This document shows, in pieces, positions 9,875-20,617 of a stretch of DNA of 64,000 nucleotides. The notes beneath the pieces were generated by a model. That model searched no databases. It was not told where the DNA came from and saw nothing but the letters and a program-made list of their open reading frames with translations. Each line of letters opens with the position of its first letter. Positions within the stretch are counted from its first letter, which is position 1. Source of the DNA: Phoma sp. XZ068 (lineage: Eukaryota; Ascomycota; Dothideomycetes; Pleosporales; Didymellaceae); the NCBI GenBank assembly GCA_004835665.1, contig RBKR01000003.1, forward strand, positions 496,001-560,000. The letters are read 5' to 3'. The translations under genes were made by a program, and so were the position numbers.

Positions 9875-12800
9875 ATGCAATCAAATGTGACACCGCCCCT
9901 GGAGCAATTAAATGCCGCTATACCCAGTGCGGAATCACAGAGGCTTTTCCAGTGCAGCACGTGCAAGAGGTCGTTCACAAGGGCAGACCATCTCACACGA
10001 CACGTTCGAGCGCGTACGTATTCCCTTCAGTAATTCAAGTAGGGGATATTAGAGATGAAGAGAACCTGGGTGTTCTGTAGCGGCCTGAAGTAAAGGACAC
10101 TCTTCCTTTCTTCGGCAATGCGGATCTCCAGATGTGATATATACCCTCATCACCAATATCGGGTGCTTTTTCCTCGTGCGTTTTGTAGGATTAGTTTAAA
10201 CTGACGCGTGGCTCCAGATACGCGGCAAAAACCATATGTTTGTCCTGTATGCTCGAAGGGATTTGCCAGGATGTACATACATCCGCCACTCTTTTCCAGC
10301 TTAGGCACTTTCTGATTTATTTTACAGCGACCTATTAAAGAGACATGTAACGAACCACAACTCCGACTCTGCCGCTAAAAGACAAAAGCGAGAGATCGCC
10401 CGTGATGCTCGGGTAGTGCAGGCATGCGAGGCATGCTCCCAAAGCCATTTGCGCTGCGAGGATGAAAAGCCATGCAGTCGCTGCAAGAAGAAGAACATCG
10501 CCTGTCGGGTGCCAGAGGCCTTCGCAGCAAATCAGAATGAAGTTAACGAGCTTGATGCTATGCATGCCGCGCAAGACCTGCTTGGCTTGTCCCATGGGTT
10601 CGACTACGCTTCTCCAATGCCCCTGCTTGAAAACAATCAAACGACATCACAACTCAATGGTGGTGAAAAACTAGATTCTGGATTCCTCCCGCCATCAATA
10701 CCAGTCGCTCAGATGACAGCTTCGGATGGACCAAACTCAAATGGGCGGAAGAGATCGATGGCTACCTCTAACGAGACGAACCAAGGCCAAAGCACTTTGG
10801 CTATGGCTCAGCTATACACAGACGCAGACAATACGACAGCATCATTCTTCGACAACACAACGTCAAACTTTGAAGATCCATCGGATATGGACCCATTTCG
10901 ACCAGACTACTTGCGCAATATGCTACCTTTCGAGTCGTTCCTGTCTGGTAACGCTACTCCACGAGGGATAATGGACCTCAACTTTGATATGGATGTCGGA
11001 CTTACGGATCTCGACCTCGGTTTATTGGATCAGTACAACTTTCAGGTACCTTTCCTTGCAGGAACACCCTCGACTGATGCTCAAGGGCTTGAACCGCAAC
11101 CTTTGGAGAGTGACAGCGCGCCAGTACGGGCAGAAGCATTCAAACACAGCATATGGCGATACATGCCGCGTCGGGACAAGGACCACAGTGGAATGGAACA
11201 GTCGAACCTAGCCTTTCCAGATTCCGACACGAACAGCAACCGCCGAGCGCATCTTCCACCGCGTCGCGCACTCAACGAGAGACTTGGCCGTGTAAGCCGC
11301 GATCGGGTGATGGTTCTAGTCCTGGGCACATGCAGCCCGGAGAACGTCAAGCGAATTGCATCTGCTTTTCCGAGTGTTGAACTACTCGATGGACTTATAC
11401 AGTTTTTCTTGAGCTCACCAGCTCTTGATGTTCAGTCCTGGTTTCATCTTCCCACTTTGTCGCTTGCAAACTTGAGCCCAGAGCTGCTTGCTTGTATCAT
11501 TGCAGCAGGCGCTGCATCGACACCAGACGTGCCGCTGCGAAAGCTTGGGTTCGCTCTGCACGAAGCTGCTCGCACAGGTCAAGCAAAGTCATTCGAGGAG
11601 GACAACTCTGCCATAAGAGACCTGCAGCATTTGAGGACATTGCTGCTGCTGCTTATTGTTGGTCTCTGGAGCGGTGTGAGCCGCAAAATGGAGATTGCAG
11701 AGAGCTTTCTTCAACCTCTCGTGACGATGATTCGGAGAGGAGGGAGGCTACGACGGTCGATATGGAAAGACATCGCTCCGTCTGCGGAGGAGGAAGGGTC
11801 GGACCTAGAAACCAAGTGGCAAGAGTGGGTGCACCAAGAATCGTACATCCGTCTGATCTATCGCGTCTTCGAACTCGATAGGCAATCTTCGATGGCCCTA
11901 CTCAAACCGCCGTTGATGACGTACTCGGAGATGTATCTGCCCGTACCTAGCTCAAATCGTAAGTACCTCCTCTTTGGTATAGAACAAATCAGGCAGTTTC
12001 ATAGAAACTCGAGGCCTATACAAAACGCGCATTGGCTAACATGGGATAGATATCTGGCGAGCAAAGTCCGCGTCCGCCTGGAAGGCCGCTTATTTGGAGA
12101 ACCCTTGTGACGCAAGGCAGCGCCCATCAGCGATTGACTGCTTTTTGGATCTCGATCATCTCGCCCAACATGACAGCGCCAGCACGACGTATCTGCACAT
12201 GATGTGGGGCATGGTCTGGGAGTTTCGCCAGATGACCTCACTTGGAGCGCGATCACTCGCTAAAGGCCACAATAGCCTCATCATGTCGTCCCGTTATCAG
12301 GAACTTACGAAGCAGATCGAAGACTTCCACGTCAGTAGCCCTCCAATGGAAAAGACTGCTGAGATCACCATGGAACTGATGTTACTACACCTTAATGCGC
12401 CATTAGATGACATTCAACTCTTTGCTGGAATCGAAGGTCTGGAAGAGGCGCGCTCCTCCTATCCTTTATTACTCGATTGGTCCAAGACTGTTTCAGCCCG
12501 CCAGGCACTATGGCACGCTGGCCAAATCCTCCGCACTGCTGAAAGTCTACCCAAGGGTTTGCTCTGCAACTTCAATGCGATTGCCGTATATCACGCAGGG
12601 CTCATACTATGGGGGTATGGATTCCTGAAGCGAGCAGTTGCAGAGAAGTCATCGCCTGGTGACACCTCACAAGCTGCAGTGGTCCTGAATGGAGAGGACA
12701 CCCTCAGCGCGCGAAGATTCATTACATTGGATCGTGGGTTTCCATCGATCAAGACCACGAAGTCGAAGGACATCATCCAGCTAAGCAGCGTTGCTGCAGT

Positions 12801-12918
12801 CATGGACGGCTTAGTTCAACTACTGTTATCCCCTTACGAGTCTGTTGAAGGATCTTGTCCACCGCTGGTAGGTAATCTGGTACAGTTGCTGGAAGGTCTA
12901 CGACCGGGAACCAGATAA
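9875..12918 (+). CDS. Transcription factor: two C2H2 fingers plus Zn2Cys6 cluster and fungal MHR domain
   Basis: Exons 9875-10013, 10218-10272, 10328-11958 and 12050-12918 (introns 204, 55 and 91 bp); 897 aa. Three DNA-binding modules occur in a row. C2H2 finger 1 uses Cys27, Cys30, His43, His47; C2H2 finger 2 uses Cys55, Cys58, His71, His75. The binuclear cluster uses Cys98, 101, 108, 114, 117 and 124 (C2C6C5C2C6C spacing). Intron 1 splits the codon of His47, and intron 2 falls inside finger 2, so both fingers exist only in the spliced mRNA. The long C-terminus resembles the fungal-specific middle homology region. Nuclear regulator; targets unknown. The adjoining dioxygenase, transporter and monooxygenase genes make it a candidate pathway-specific regulator. 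Confidence 0.88.
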
Positions 12919-13085
12919 CGAAATGCTCTGTGTGGCACGGCGGCCTATGTAGAAACCGCTGGACAGCCTGGAGCTCGCCCGGTTGCACGATCTATGAAGA
13001 ATCTAACGTTTCAACTTCTGGTCAAAGGTTGCTATGTGCACGGATAGTTGAAATGCGCTAGAGAACTTTGTGTGACCAATAACTA

Positions 13086-13131
13086 CAGTGTCCGTGCGCG
13101 TAACGCGCGGATTCGCGTAACGTGCAATACT
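13086..13131 (+). repeat. Left terminal inverted repeat
   Basis: 46 bp, GC-rich. It pairs with 15154-15199 with mismatches only at positions 38 and 45. It contains the direct repeat GCGTAACG twice (13098-13105, 13115-13122; 17-bp period) and a 13-bp near-palindrome at 13096-13108. These are likely transposase-binding sites by analogy with pogo-family elements. Confidence 0.93.
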
Positions 13132-13175
13132 CCAAAAACACGTCAATTTCCTCAACGCGATAACTTAACACCACA

Positions 13176-15056
13176 ATGTTGTTAGAAGCTGCCCTTGCAG
13201 AGCTAGCTGCTCTAGAGCCTGGTGAAAAGATCTGCTATTCTAAGATTGCAGAAAAACATGGTGTTGTGCGCTTAATGTTGACGCGGCGGCACTAAGCAAT
13301 TTCACAGTTAAAGACTACTAAGAACGTTAACTAACATAACCTTACCCTATAATAAGAAACAGAGCTTGTTAAGTATATAGAAGTACTTACTGCTTGTTAT
13401 ATACTACCTATAAGAGAGATAATTGCTAATTTCACGTCCCTAATTGCTAAGAAACGTCTTAGCAAGAGCTAGGTTACCTGCTTTATTAACTAACACTCTA
13501 TCTATCTTATCTCTTAATACTTAACAGGGATAGACGCGAAACGTTATAACGCTAATTTATATATTAAATATAAGCTCTACTTTAACTTGTTAACGCGCAA
13601 AATTACAGACTATAATATTAAGAGTAGTAATATATATAATATAGATAAGAAGGGCTTCTTAATTAGAGTAACGTCTAGGACAAAACACGTCTTTAGTAGG
13701 TATATATAGGATAAAAAGGAGGTTACTATAACACTTTAAGATAGTAATTGTGCCTAGATTATAGTATTAGCGTGTATATATAGTAATAGATTAGTCTTAC
13801 TACTAGGTATTATATTTAAGTTAAAGAATAGCACTATATAAGAGAGCTAGGTTAAGCAAATTAAGCTAGGGGTATATATAGTAGTAGTATCCTTATTACC
13901 TATAGAATAGATAAACAATAATATAGGCCTAGCATAGCTTAAACAGGTGTTTAATCTATATACTAAGTAGAAAGCTAGAAGAAAACACAGGTTATTAGTA
14001 TTAGATAGCTACAGCTTGCATGTTATAAAGGATTTTATTAATTACTATAATTAGAACTAGATTATATTAGAGGTATTACTACCTTATTTAACACACACGC
14101 TCTAGCTGCTTAATATAGTAATATTTAAGCCTCTAGTAATAGTATACTTAAAGGAGCTTATAATATACCTTTACTATAGCTAAGGACTAGTTGCTGTTAG
14201 GAAGAGTAACTTCTTCTATCTGTTCTAGAAGGCCTAGGTTAATATATTTACTCCTAAGTTAATACTAAGGTCCTTTAAAGTAATAGGTATATTACCCCTC
14301 TAACCTAATATTATCCTTTAATAATTTAAGAAGGATACTCCTAAGAGCTCTAATATAGATAGTAGCTTAAATTTATACTATTTAGCTAAGGATTAGCTTA
14401 AATTAGAGACTCTAATACAGAGAGTCTATTAAGATTAGAGTAATAAAGACCTTAAAAAGCTTAAAAGGTTATTCTATTATATCTTAATATAAAACTTACT
14501 TCTTAACTACAGGATAATAGGCCTTAAGTATATTCTTAATATTTAGAAGAAGTATAAGAAGAAGAGTAAGCCTCTAACCTTCTAACAGGAGGAGGAGGAG
14601 TACTATAGTAGAGTAATGTTCTATACTTCTTATATAGTTAACTAAGCACGCCTTTTTAAGTAGGAATAACAACAAGAATAAGAAAGAAACAGGCTTTAAA
14701 AGGTAGAAGAAGTAGCAATAAAGCGTGCTTATTAGCTTTATAAGAAGAAAATAGCTTAGGAGAAGCGTAAGGCATAGGTAAGAGCTAAGGTAGAACGTGT
14801 AAAGGAGAAGGAAGAACAAGTAGCTAAAAAACAGCGTTAGAAGGAAGCTTGTAATGCTAAAAAAGCTCTATAATTATCCTAAAAGGGTAAGAGGAAGGCT
14901 TTAATAGTACCTATATAGAAGAACAAGTGTTAAAAACAAGCTAGTAATAGTAGAGGTAGTAATATTAACGCAGAGGTCCCCCTAAGCCCCCTACCTATTA
15001 TAATGTTATAAGGCTGCAATATTAAGCTTCTAAGTAAATTTAAATAAGCTAAATTA
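13176..15056 (+). pseudogene. Transposase remnant (HTH + DDE domain), inactivated
   Basis: An ATG at 13176 opens a short intact N-terminus (LLEAALAELAALEPGEK) followed by a helix-turn-helix-like segment. After about 13300 only frame-by-frame traces remain, with many TAA/TAG stops. Along one general direction one can follow an IDxKGF-like first catalytic Asp (13644-13646), a VLDSYS-like second Asp (14004-14006), and the third acidic site in a LxxVIFKPL context, where the codon now reads AAT (14112-14114), as expected from a G-to-A change. A Lys/Arg/Glu-rich tail (about 14640-14930) matches the basic coiled tail of Fot1-type transposases. Non-functional. The end coordinate is approximate. Confidence 0.8.
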
Positions 15057-15153
15057 ATTATAAGCATTACTATACTACTCTACTATAAAATCTTGTAATA
15101 ATATTTATTATGTGTGGCTCTACAGCCTTATTTTTGAGCAAGTGGTTAGGGTG

Positions 15154-15199
15154 AATATTGCGCGTTACGCGAATCCGCGCGTTACGCGCACGGACACTG
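15154..15199 (-). repeat. Right terminal inverted repeat
   Basis: Inverted copy of 13086-13131 with two transitions, followed by the TA duplication at 15200-15201. Unlike the interior, its CpG-rich core is preserved. Confidence 0.93.
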
Positions 15200-15201
15200 T
15201 A

Positions 15202-15600
15202 TGGCCGGGCCGAACTGATTGCGAATGGAACGCAACGCGTGGCCGCTATCATGTTGTCTCATCATAGCGGCAGCCATGCTCGGCTACACCCCGCATTTCT
15301 GGTCGTCCTTGGTTGGTCACAAGCTCTGCGGGACATCCGACCTCCACATCGGGCAACATCCCCTATCATCCCCACAAACTGGGGTAACTGCGGTCAATGC
15401 ACCTTTCGCTACGCCCGAACTACCGCTTGAGTTGCTGAAAAGTAAGCGAGTATATAGTCCCCCTGACGCCCTTTCGGAGAACAATTCATGTATCTCATTC
15501 GTAGAATACATCAACACCGCATCTAGGAGGGTTCCTCTCACCAGTTTGCGAAAGTCCGTCATATTGCAGACGAGCTCAACACTATTCATCGCTACGCAGC
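15202..15600. other. Promoter of the MFS gene between transposon and ATG
   Basis: Base composition returns to normal directly after the TA duplication. The stretch contains short unsupported ORFs and is best read as promoter and 5' UTR of the transporter gene. Confidence 0.5.
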
Positions 15601-17310
15601 ATGACAACTCTCAGGAAGGCGTTTGCCTTATCTAAAGATGAGGTGAAGAATGCTACACCACCTGGCACAACAACACTTGTTGGTAGGGCTCGCTCGTTCA
15701 TTGATGGTAACAGCCAACATACTAACTTCATCTTGCAGAGCACCTCGAATGGGCAGCATCACAGCAGACTAAGGACGAGATCCGTCTGGTTCCACAGCCA
15801 TCTGCGGACCCAGCAGATCCGCTGAATCTGCCCATGTGGCGGAAAATAGCCATGCTTTTCGCTATGTCAGTTCATCCCTTCGTTGTGAACATTACGAGTG
15901 CGTCGATCGCGAGTGCATTCCCCTTCTATGCGGGATCACCCATTTTTGGGCTGCCGCCAAAGCCATTTTCTGAGCTCAGCCACCTGACTGCGGTCAATAT
16001 CTTGATGTTGGGATTTTCGAACTTGTGGTGGGTGCCACTGGCAAATTCGTTCGGACGCAGACCGGTTATCCTGGGCAGCCTCATAATTCTTATCTTGTCG
16101 AGTATGTGGGCTGGCTTAACAACAAACTTCGGCAGCCTTCTGGCAGCTCGTCTTTTCATGGGCATTGGAGGGGGTCCCGCCGATGCAGTATCGCCTGATG
16201 TTGTCGGCGAGATCTTCTTCGTACATCAGCGCGGACGTGCAATGGTGAGTCATTGAAGATTCATGGATGCATGCAACAGTACTAAAATAATTTCAGGCGA
16301 TTTATACTGTCTTCTTGGCCCTCGGCTCACTCGTGGGTGGCATTATCGGTGGGTACATTGCTTCATCCATGGGCCTCGTTTGGATCCACTGGATGAACGT
16401 CATTCTATCCTCGATCTCATTCGCTATATGCCTCGTGTTCCAGGCAGAGACCCTTTACGAGCGACCACAATGGCTCAACCACCTCGAAGGTGAAGACGGC
16501 AAAGATCATGTCGAGAAAACGGAAGCCATTCCCACCATCCAGTCGTCGCCGTCATCATACCCTTCATACTCATACATGAAGTCCTTGAGGCTCATCACCT
16601 ACCGTCCCGGCATTGGACACAGGATGCTGGCCCCATACAAGGCCATGCGCCTCCCCGGTGTTTGGCTCATCTCCTTCTGGTATGCCGGCCTCGTCGGCCT
16701 TATCGTCACCATCAGCGTCGTCGGCACGCAGCTCATGGCCTCTCCACCCTACTTATGGGGCAAGAATGCCGGCCTTGTCAATGTTGGAGGTATCATTGGA
16801 TCGCTCCTCGGTTGCGCGTATACTTACCTCGTCGCTGACTGGACCACTAAGCGCAGCGCCGGCAAGGACTCGCACGGTTACGCAGAGCCCGAGACAAGGC
16901 TTGTGACTGCACTTCCCGCGCTGGCTATTGCTACGGCTGGCGCACTAATCTTCGGCTTTGTTGCTCAGAATCCTTCCACAACTGGCTGGGTGGGACTGCA
17001 ATTCGGTATCGGCATGGTCTCGTTCGGGCTCATGCAAGCGCCATCTGTGGGCTTCAACTATCTAATTGAAGCGTACACAAGCATCGCCGGAGATTGTTTC
17101 GTGGCAGTGACAAGCACCAGGGCTGTTGTGAGCTTTGCATGGACATTTTTCGTGGGTGACTGGGTCGCTAGTAATGGTGCTGCGGAGGCTTTTGGCATCT
17201 TCGGTATGCTGATGGGACTGTTCACATTGATGACGATTCCAATTTTGATGTGGGGCAAGAGGTTGAGGATTTGGACTGCCAAATGGGTGCCTGAGGGCTC
17301 TGCAGAGTAA
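15601..17310 (+). CDS. Major facilitator superfamily transporter
   Basis: Exons 15601-15682, 15739-16244 and 16297-17310 (introns 56 and 52 bp); 533 aa. After a ~75-residue cytosolic N-terminus the protein shows about 12 hydrophobic segments. The MFS signature is a PLANSFGRRPVILG loop after the second helix, and a longer cytosolic loop (about HLEGEDGKDHVEKTEAIP) separates the two halves. It resembles drug:H+ antiporter-type (DHA1) fungal transporters of the plasma membrane. Substrate unknown. Position beside a monooxygenase gene (17671-19888, convergent) and near a zinc-cluster regulator fits import of an aromatic or export of a metabolite; this is inference. The gene itself shows no RIP damage despite the adjacent RIP-hit transposon. 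Confidence 0.92.
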
Positions 17311-17670
17311 TTGCGCGATTCTGTCGTTCCACAGCTAGCTCCTCTTCTACTCTGCGGGAGTGGATGTCTGTTAGCTTCAATACACTTACGACATATACTG
17401 TTCAGCTAATACTTAAATCTATATTTTTTTGACCACCCACGATGGATGTAAATACTGACTTGACACTTACGAAGCCAGCATTTCTGGTCAGATCTGTTGG
17501 AGGGTATTGCGCATGATTCAGGCAAGGCCTACAAATTCTCTACATTAGTCAACTGCTAGACGTGAACATCTGATGTGTTTTAAGAAAGTATCTGAAAATT
17601 TCCTGGATGTCATAGTGGCAAAGGTAGTTCATAGTAGAAGATGGCAATCTCGAGCTATATACACATAAAC
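17311..17670. other. Intergenic gap between convergent genes
   Basis: This is the 3' flank shared by the MFS transporter and monooxygenase-fusion genes. No further gene is seen. Confidence 0.55.
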
Positions 17671-19888
17671 CTATTCTGCCCTCCGCACTGAGCTAACGTC
17701 GCTCACCCCAGTACCCTCCACAATCTTGGCTTCTACAACTGTGTACACCGGTACCTCTTGCAATCTCGTCACAATGTGGTGTAGTGTAGGTAGCGCTTTC
17801 CAATCTAGCGCATCGAATCGAATTTGAGCATTTTTAGCCTCCAGTGTCTTCAGTACTTTTCGCTCCACAGTCGCTGCGTCCTCGTTGTTTGGCAGGAAGG
17901 CAGTATACTCGATATCAGTCTGTCCTCGCTCTTTGCTACCAATACTTCCGGTAGCCGGAATGTGTTTGTGAAAGAGAAGCCCCTCTTCAACTGGAGTCGG
18001 CGCTTGTCCTTGTTGGGTCGCGGCATGGCCATTTGTAAGAGACTCTGCTGGGTTGGAGAGCGTCATAGTAGCAAAGCTGGAACCCATCCAGCTAGCGTTC
18101 AGTGACAACGTGTTACCATCTTGCTGTACATCGAGGTCTGCGAACAGTTTCGGAAACCCGAGCTCTTCCCTACCGCTTAGGATGGGATCTGCAAGGTTCT
18201 CGAATAGCACAGGGAGGTATGTACCTGTAATTGTCTCCCCATTGTCCTTAGTGTACTGTACGCCGTGTATGTACAGACCGAAGTGTGAGTATCCTCGGCC
18301 GCCGAGCCATTCCAGATTGTCGAGTTGCGTGGCTGCGAAAGTGGCGTAAACTACCGTATCTGTAGATGCGAACTTGAGCTTCTCAGTAGGGAAGAGATTT
18401 TGCAGAACAGTTCTGCTTGACTTGAACTTGACACTGGCTGTCTTGAAAGTAGCTTTACTTCCGTCGTGTGGGCAGCCATGAAAGTCTTGCCGCGGTCCGG
18501 GCATGGGCCCGAAGGACGTCGGCATTCTCCAGAATAGGCTCTTGTTGTTCTCCCACTCGTGCTTTCGCAGCATCTGAGTCGAGTAGTCCCATTCGTCGTG
18601 GCCAAAATTGTAAGCGGTAAAACGGGATAGGTCTAGTGGTGGGCCAGAGCCTAAATCCATGCCAGCCAGGCGAGAAATCTCTTGGACGTATGATGCGCGC
18701 TCAAAGCGGCATTTGTGATATAGTTTTAGACGATCCGGAATAGCGCTGAGAGGCGTCCCCCTTTGAAGCATGACGGCAAGTGACGCGGCATCTTCAATTG
18801 CTTGGGCAGCACCTTGTCCTTGATCTATTGACACATATATCAGCCAAAACTCATCCGAGATACAGTAGACATGACTTACGAGGCGTAAAGGGATGAGCAG
18901 CGTCTCCAATAAGGACCAGCTTTTCGTGAGTCCATGAAGGTAATTGCTCCATATCGAGTAGTTCCCAAACCTTCAACGTTTCTTCGTCCGCCATGCTGAG
19001 CAGCTTGAGCACAGCTGGCTCGAAGTCTTTGTATATCTCAAGCATTTTATGGATGTTGCCTTGATTTTGCCAATCGCTGCTTCCTGGCTCCCCAGATTTT
19101 ACCTGAGACTCAGAAGTTGGATGAATGTTGACAAAGTTCAATAGTGTATTGTCTGACGTCGGGTACAACACCACCCGGCGGTCACGACCGAAGATCATAA
19201 CGAGGTGACCCTCATGCTCGGCGAACTTCTTGGTCTCTGGATCGGCCAAGGCGCGATCTCTGGGGATGAGGAAGCGGAAAGCGCTCTTTCCAGAGCCAAA
19301 AGTCTCGATGTTCTCAGCACCGGGAATCTTTGGTCTTGTCTTCGAGTGTACACCATCGGCGCCCACGACGATATCGCCATGCACTACCTCACCACTGTCA
19401 AGCGTCACGCTACCCTCCGCAGGATTGACGTCCACAACTCTTGATCGTGTCTTCAGGATCGCTGGTTTTCCTGGGCTGTCTTCTGTGGTCGCTAACCTTT
19501 TCAGCTCAGAGTGCAAACTAACGCGGTGTGCAAGCTGCCAGGGGTGTTGCCAGCGGTAGGCGTCACGCTCCAGAGGCAAGCTGAACAGCTCTTTCCCAGT
19601 AGGCAACCATTGACTCAGCTTCTTGCAAGACACTGCACCAAGTTCCTCGGGGGAGAGTCCCATGCGACGAAGAAGCCCATTAGCATTTGGGGCGAGATGC
19701 ACTGCTGCACCAAGTTCGTTGGCAAAGCGTGACTGCTCGAGCAGAGTAACAGTATGTCCTTGTTGACGAAGCAGAATAGCAGCAGAAAGACCACCGATTC
19801 CAGCACCAACTATAGTGATGCTGAGCGGCCTTGTCTCATCCTTTGCTATGCCGTTGCTGCTGTTCGATCGGTTCTGAGTGAAGTCCAT
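17671..19888 (-). CDS. FAD-dependent monooxygenase fused to acetoacetate-decarboxylase-like domain
   Basis: Exons 19888-18880 and 18824-17671 with one 55-bp intron (18825-18879); 720 aa. The junction restores HPFTPHQGQGAAQAIEDA. N-terminal half: group A flavoprotein hydroxylase of the salicylate hydroxylase type, with dinucleotide-binding GAGIGG at 28-33, the DG-type motif GDIVVGADGVHSKT, and GDAAHPF starting at 328. C-terminal ~270 residues: acetoacetate decarboxylase-like fold with the GREELGFPK motif, whose Lys562 aligns with the Schiff-base lysine region of bacterial enzymes. One polypeptide could thus hydroxylate an aromatic and process a keto-acid or carboxylated intermediate; the ADC domain may instead only bind or cyclise substrate. 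An in-frame opening upstream of Met1 starts with a non-ATG codon, so the ATG at 19888 is preferred. Confidence 0.9.
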
Positions 19889-20617
19889 GATGTTTGCGAA
19901 TAATGTGGAAAATATGAAGAAGAAGAGTTGCAGCAAAGCTTGAAGTATTGGAACCTCAAGCGGCTCTTCACGTATTACACCAGTCCCGCTTCCTCTCAGT
20001 TTCAGGTGTCACAGACCCGGGATGTGGAGGAGGAGGGCGTTGGCCAGCCGAAAGATGGGGTTCTCCACCCCCCTGCCGCCCTCGGTGTCTGTGAGTTCCA
20101 TGAAGCGCTTGTATTTCCTTTGACACATCTAGGACAAAACTGTGCATGTCAAAATAGAAATGGTTAATTATTAATGGAAGAAGGTCCGTTGAGGAAGTAC
20201 ATTGGGGGACGCGGCTAGACTGGGATTAGTGCGTGATGATTGGCTTGTGATTTGTTGTAGCTCAGGCACTTTCTGTTCAAGTGCCGTGAAGTATTGAATG
20301 CAATCATAGAGCTCTACAAAGTTCAGGGAGATACTCTGTGTCAATCTGCAGACCATTTGTAATGTGGTAAATGCACTTCAGACTACAACGCTCGCCGTAA
20401 CCGGAGCCGGCCTTTTATGTAACACATAAGTCGACAGGAGAACTTAATAAATAAATCAAGTCTGTTAAAGTTTGCCTAGATAATATTGAAATCTGAAAAT
20501 GGATTGGTATTGTCAAAGAAAACTCTCGGGCTCCAAGACGATATCTTATGTCTTGCCTCAAATCCCTTGGAACAACGCGACAACATCCCCCTCATCACCA
20601 AATCGTGTTGAAACCAA
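19889..20617. other. Intergenic gap
   Basis: Promoter of the monooxygenase-fusion gene and 3' flank of the small gene at 20618-21046. The part near 20430-20500 is AT-rich. No additional gene is supported. Confidence 0.5.

Larger units (their letters stand above)
13086..15199 (+). mobile_element. RIP-decayed Fot1/pogo-type (Tc1-mariner superfamily) DNA transposon
   Basis: A 2,114-bp element with 46-bp terminal inverted repeats (13086-13131 and 15154-15199) that differ at two positions, both C/T transitions, flanked by a TA target duplication (13084-13085, 15200-15201). Size, TA target and the coding remnant fit the Fot1/Pot2 branch of pogo-like elements known in Pleosporales. From about 13310 to 15110 the interior is extremely AT-rich, full of TpA and poor in CpA, the signature of RIP. 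It sits between the regulator gene and the MFS gene, about 170 bp after the former's stop and 400 bp before the latter's ATG. Confidence 0.92.

Noticed and set aside
14574..14819. Minus-strand Leu/Tyr-rich ORF inside the transposon
   Set aside because: Hydrophobic translation comes from RIP-generated AT-rich DNA antisense to the Lys/Glu-rich transposase tail.
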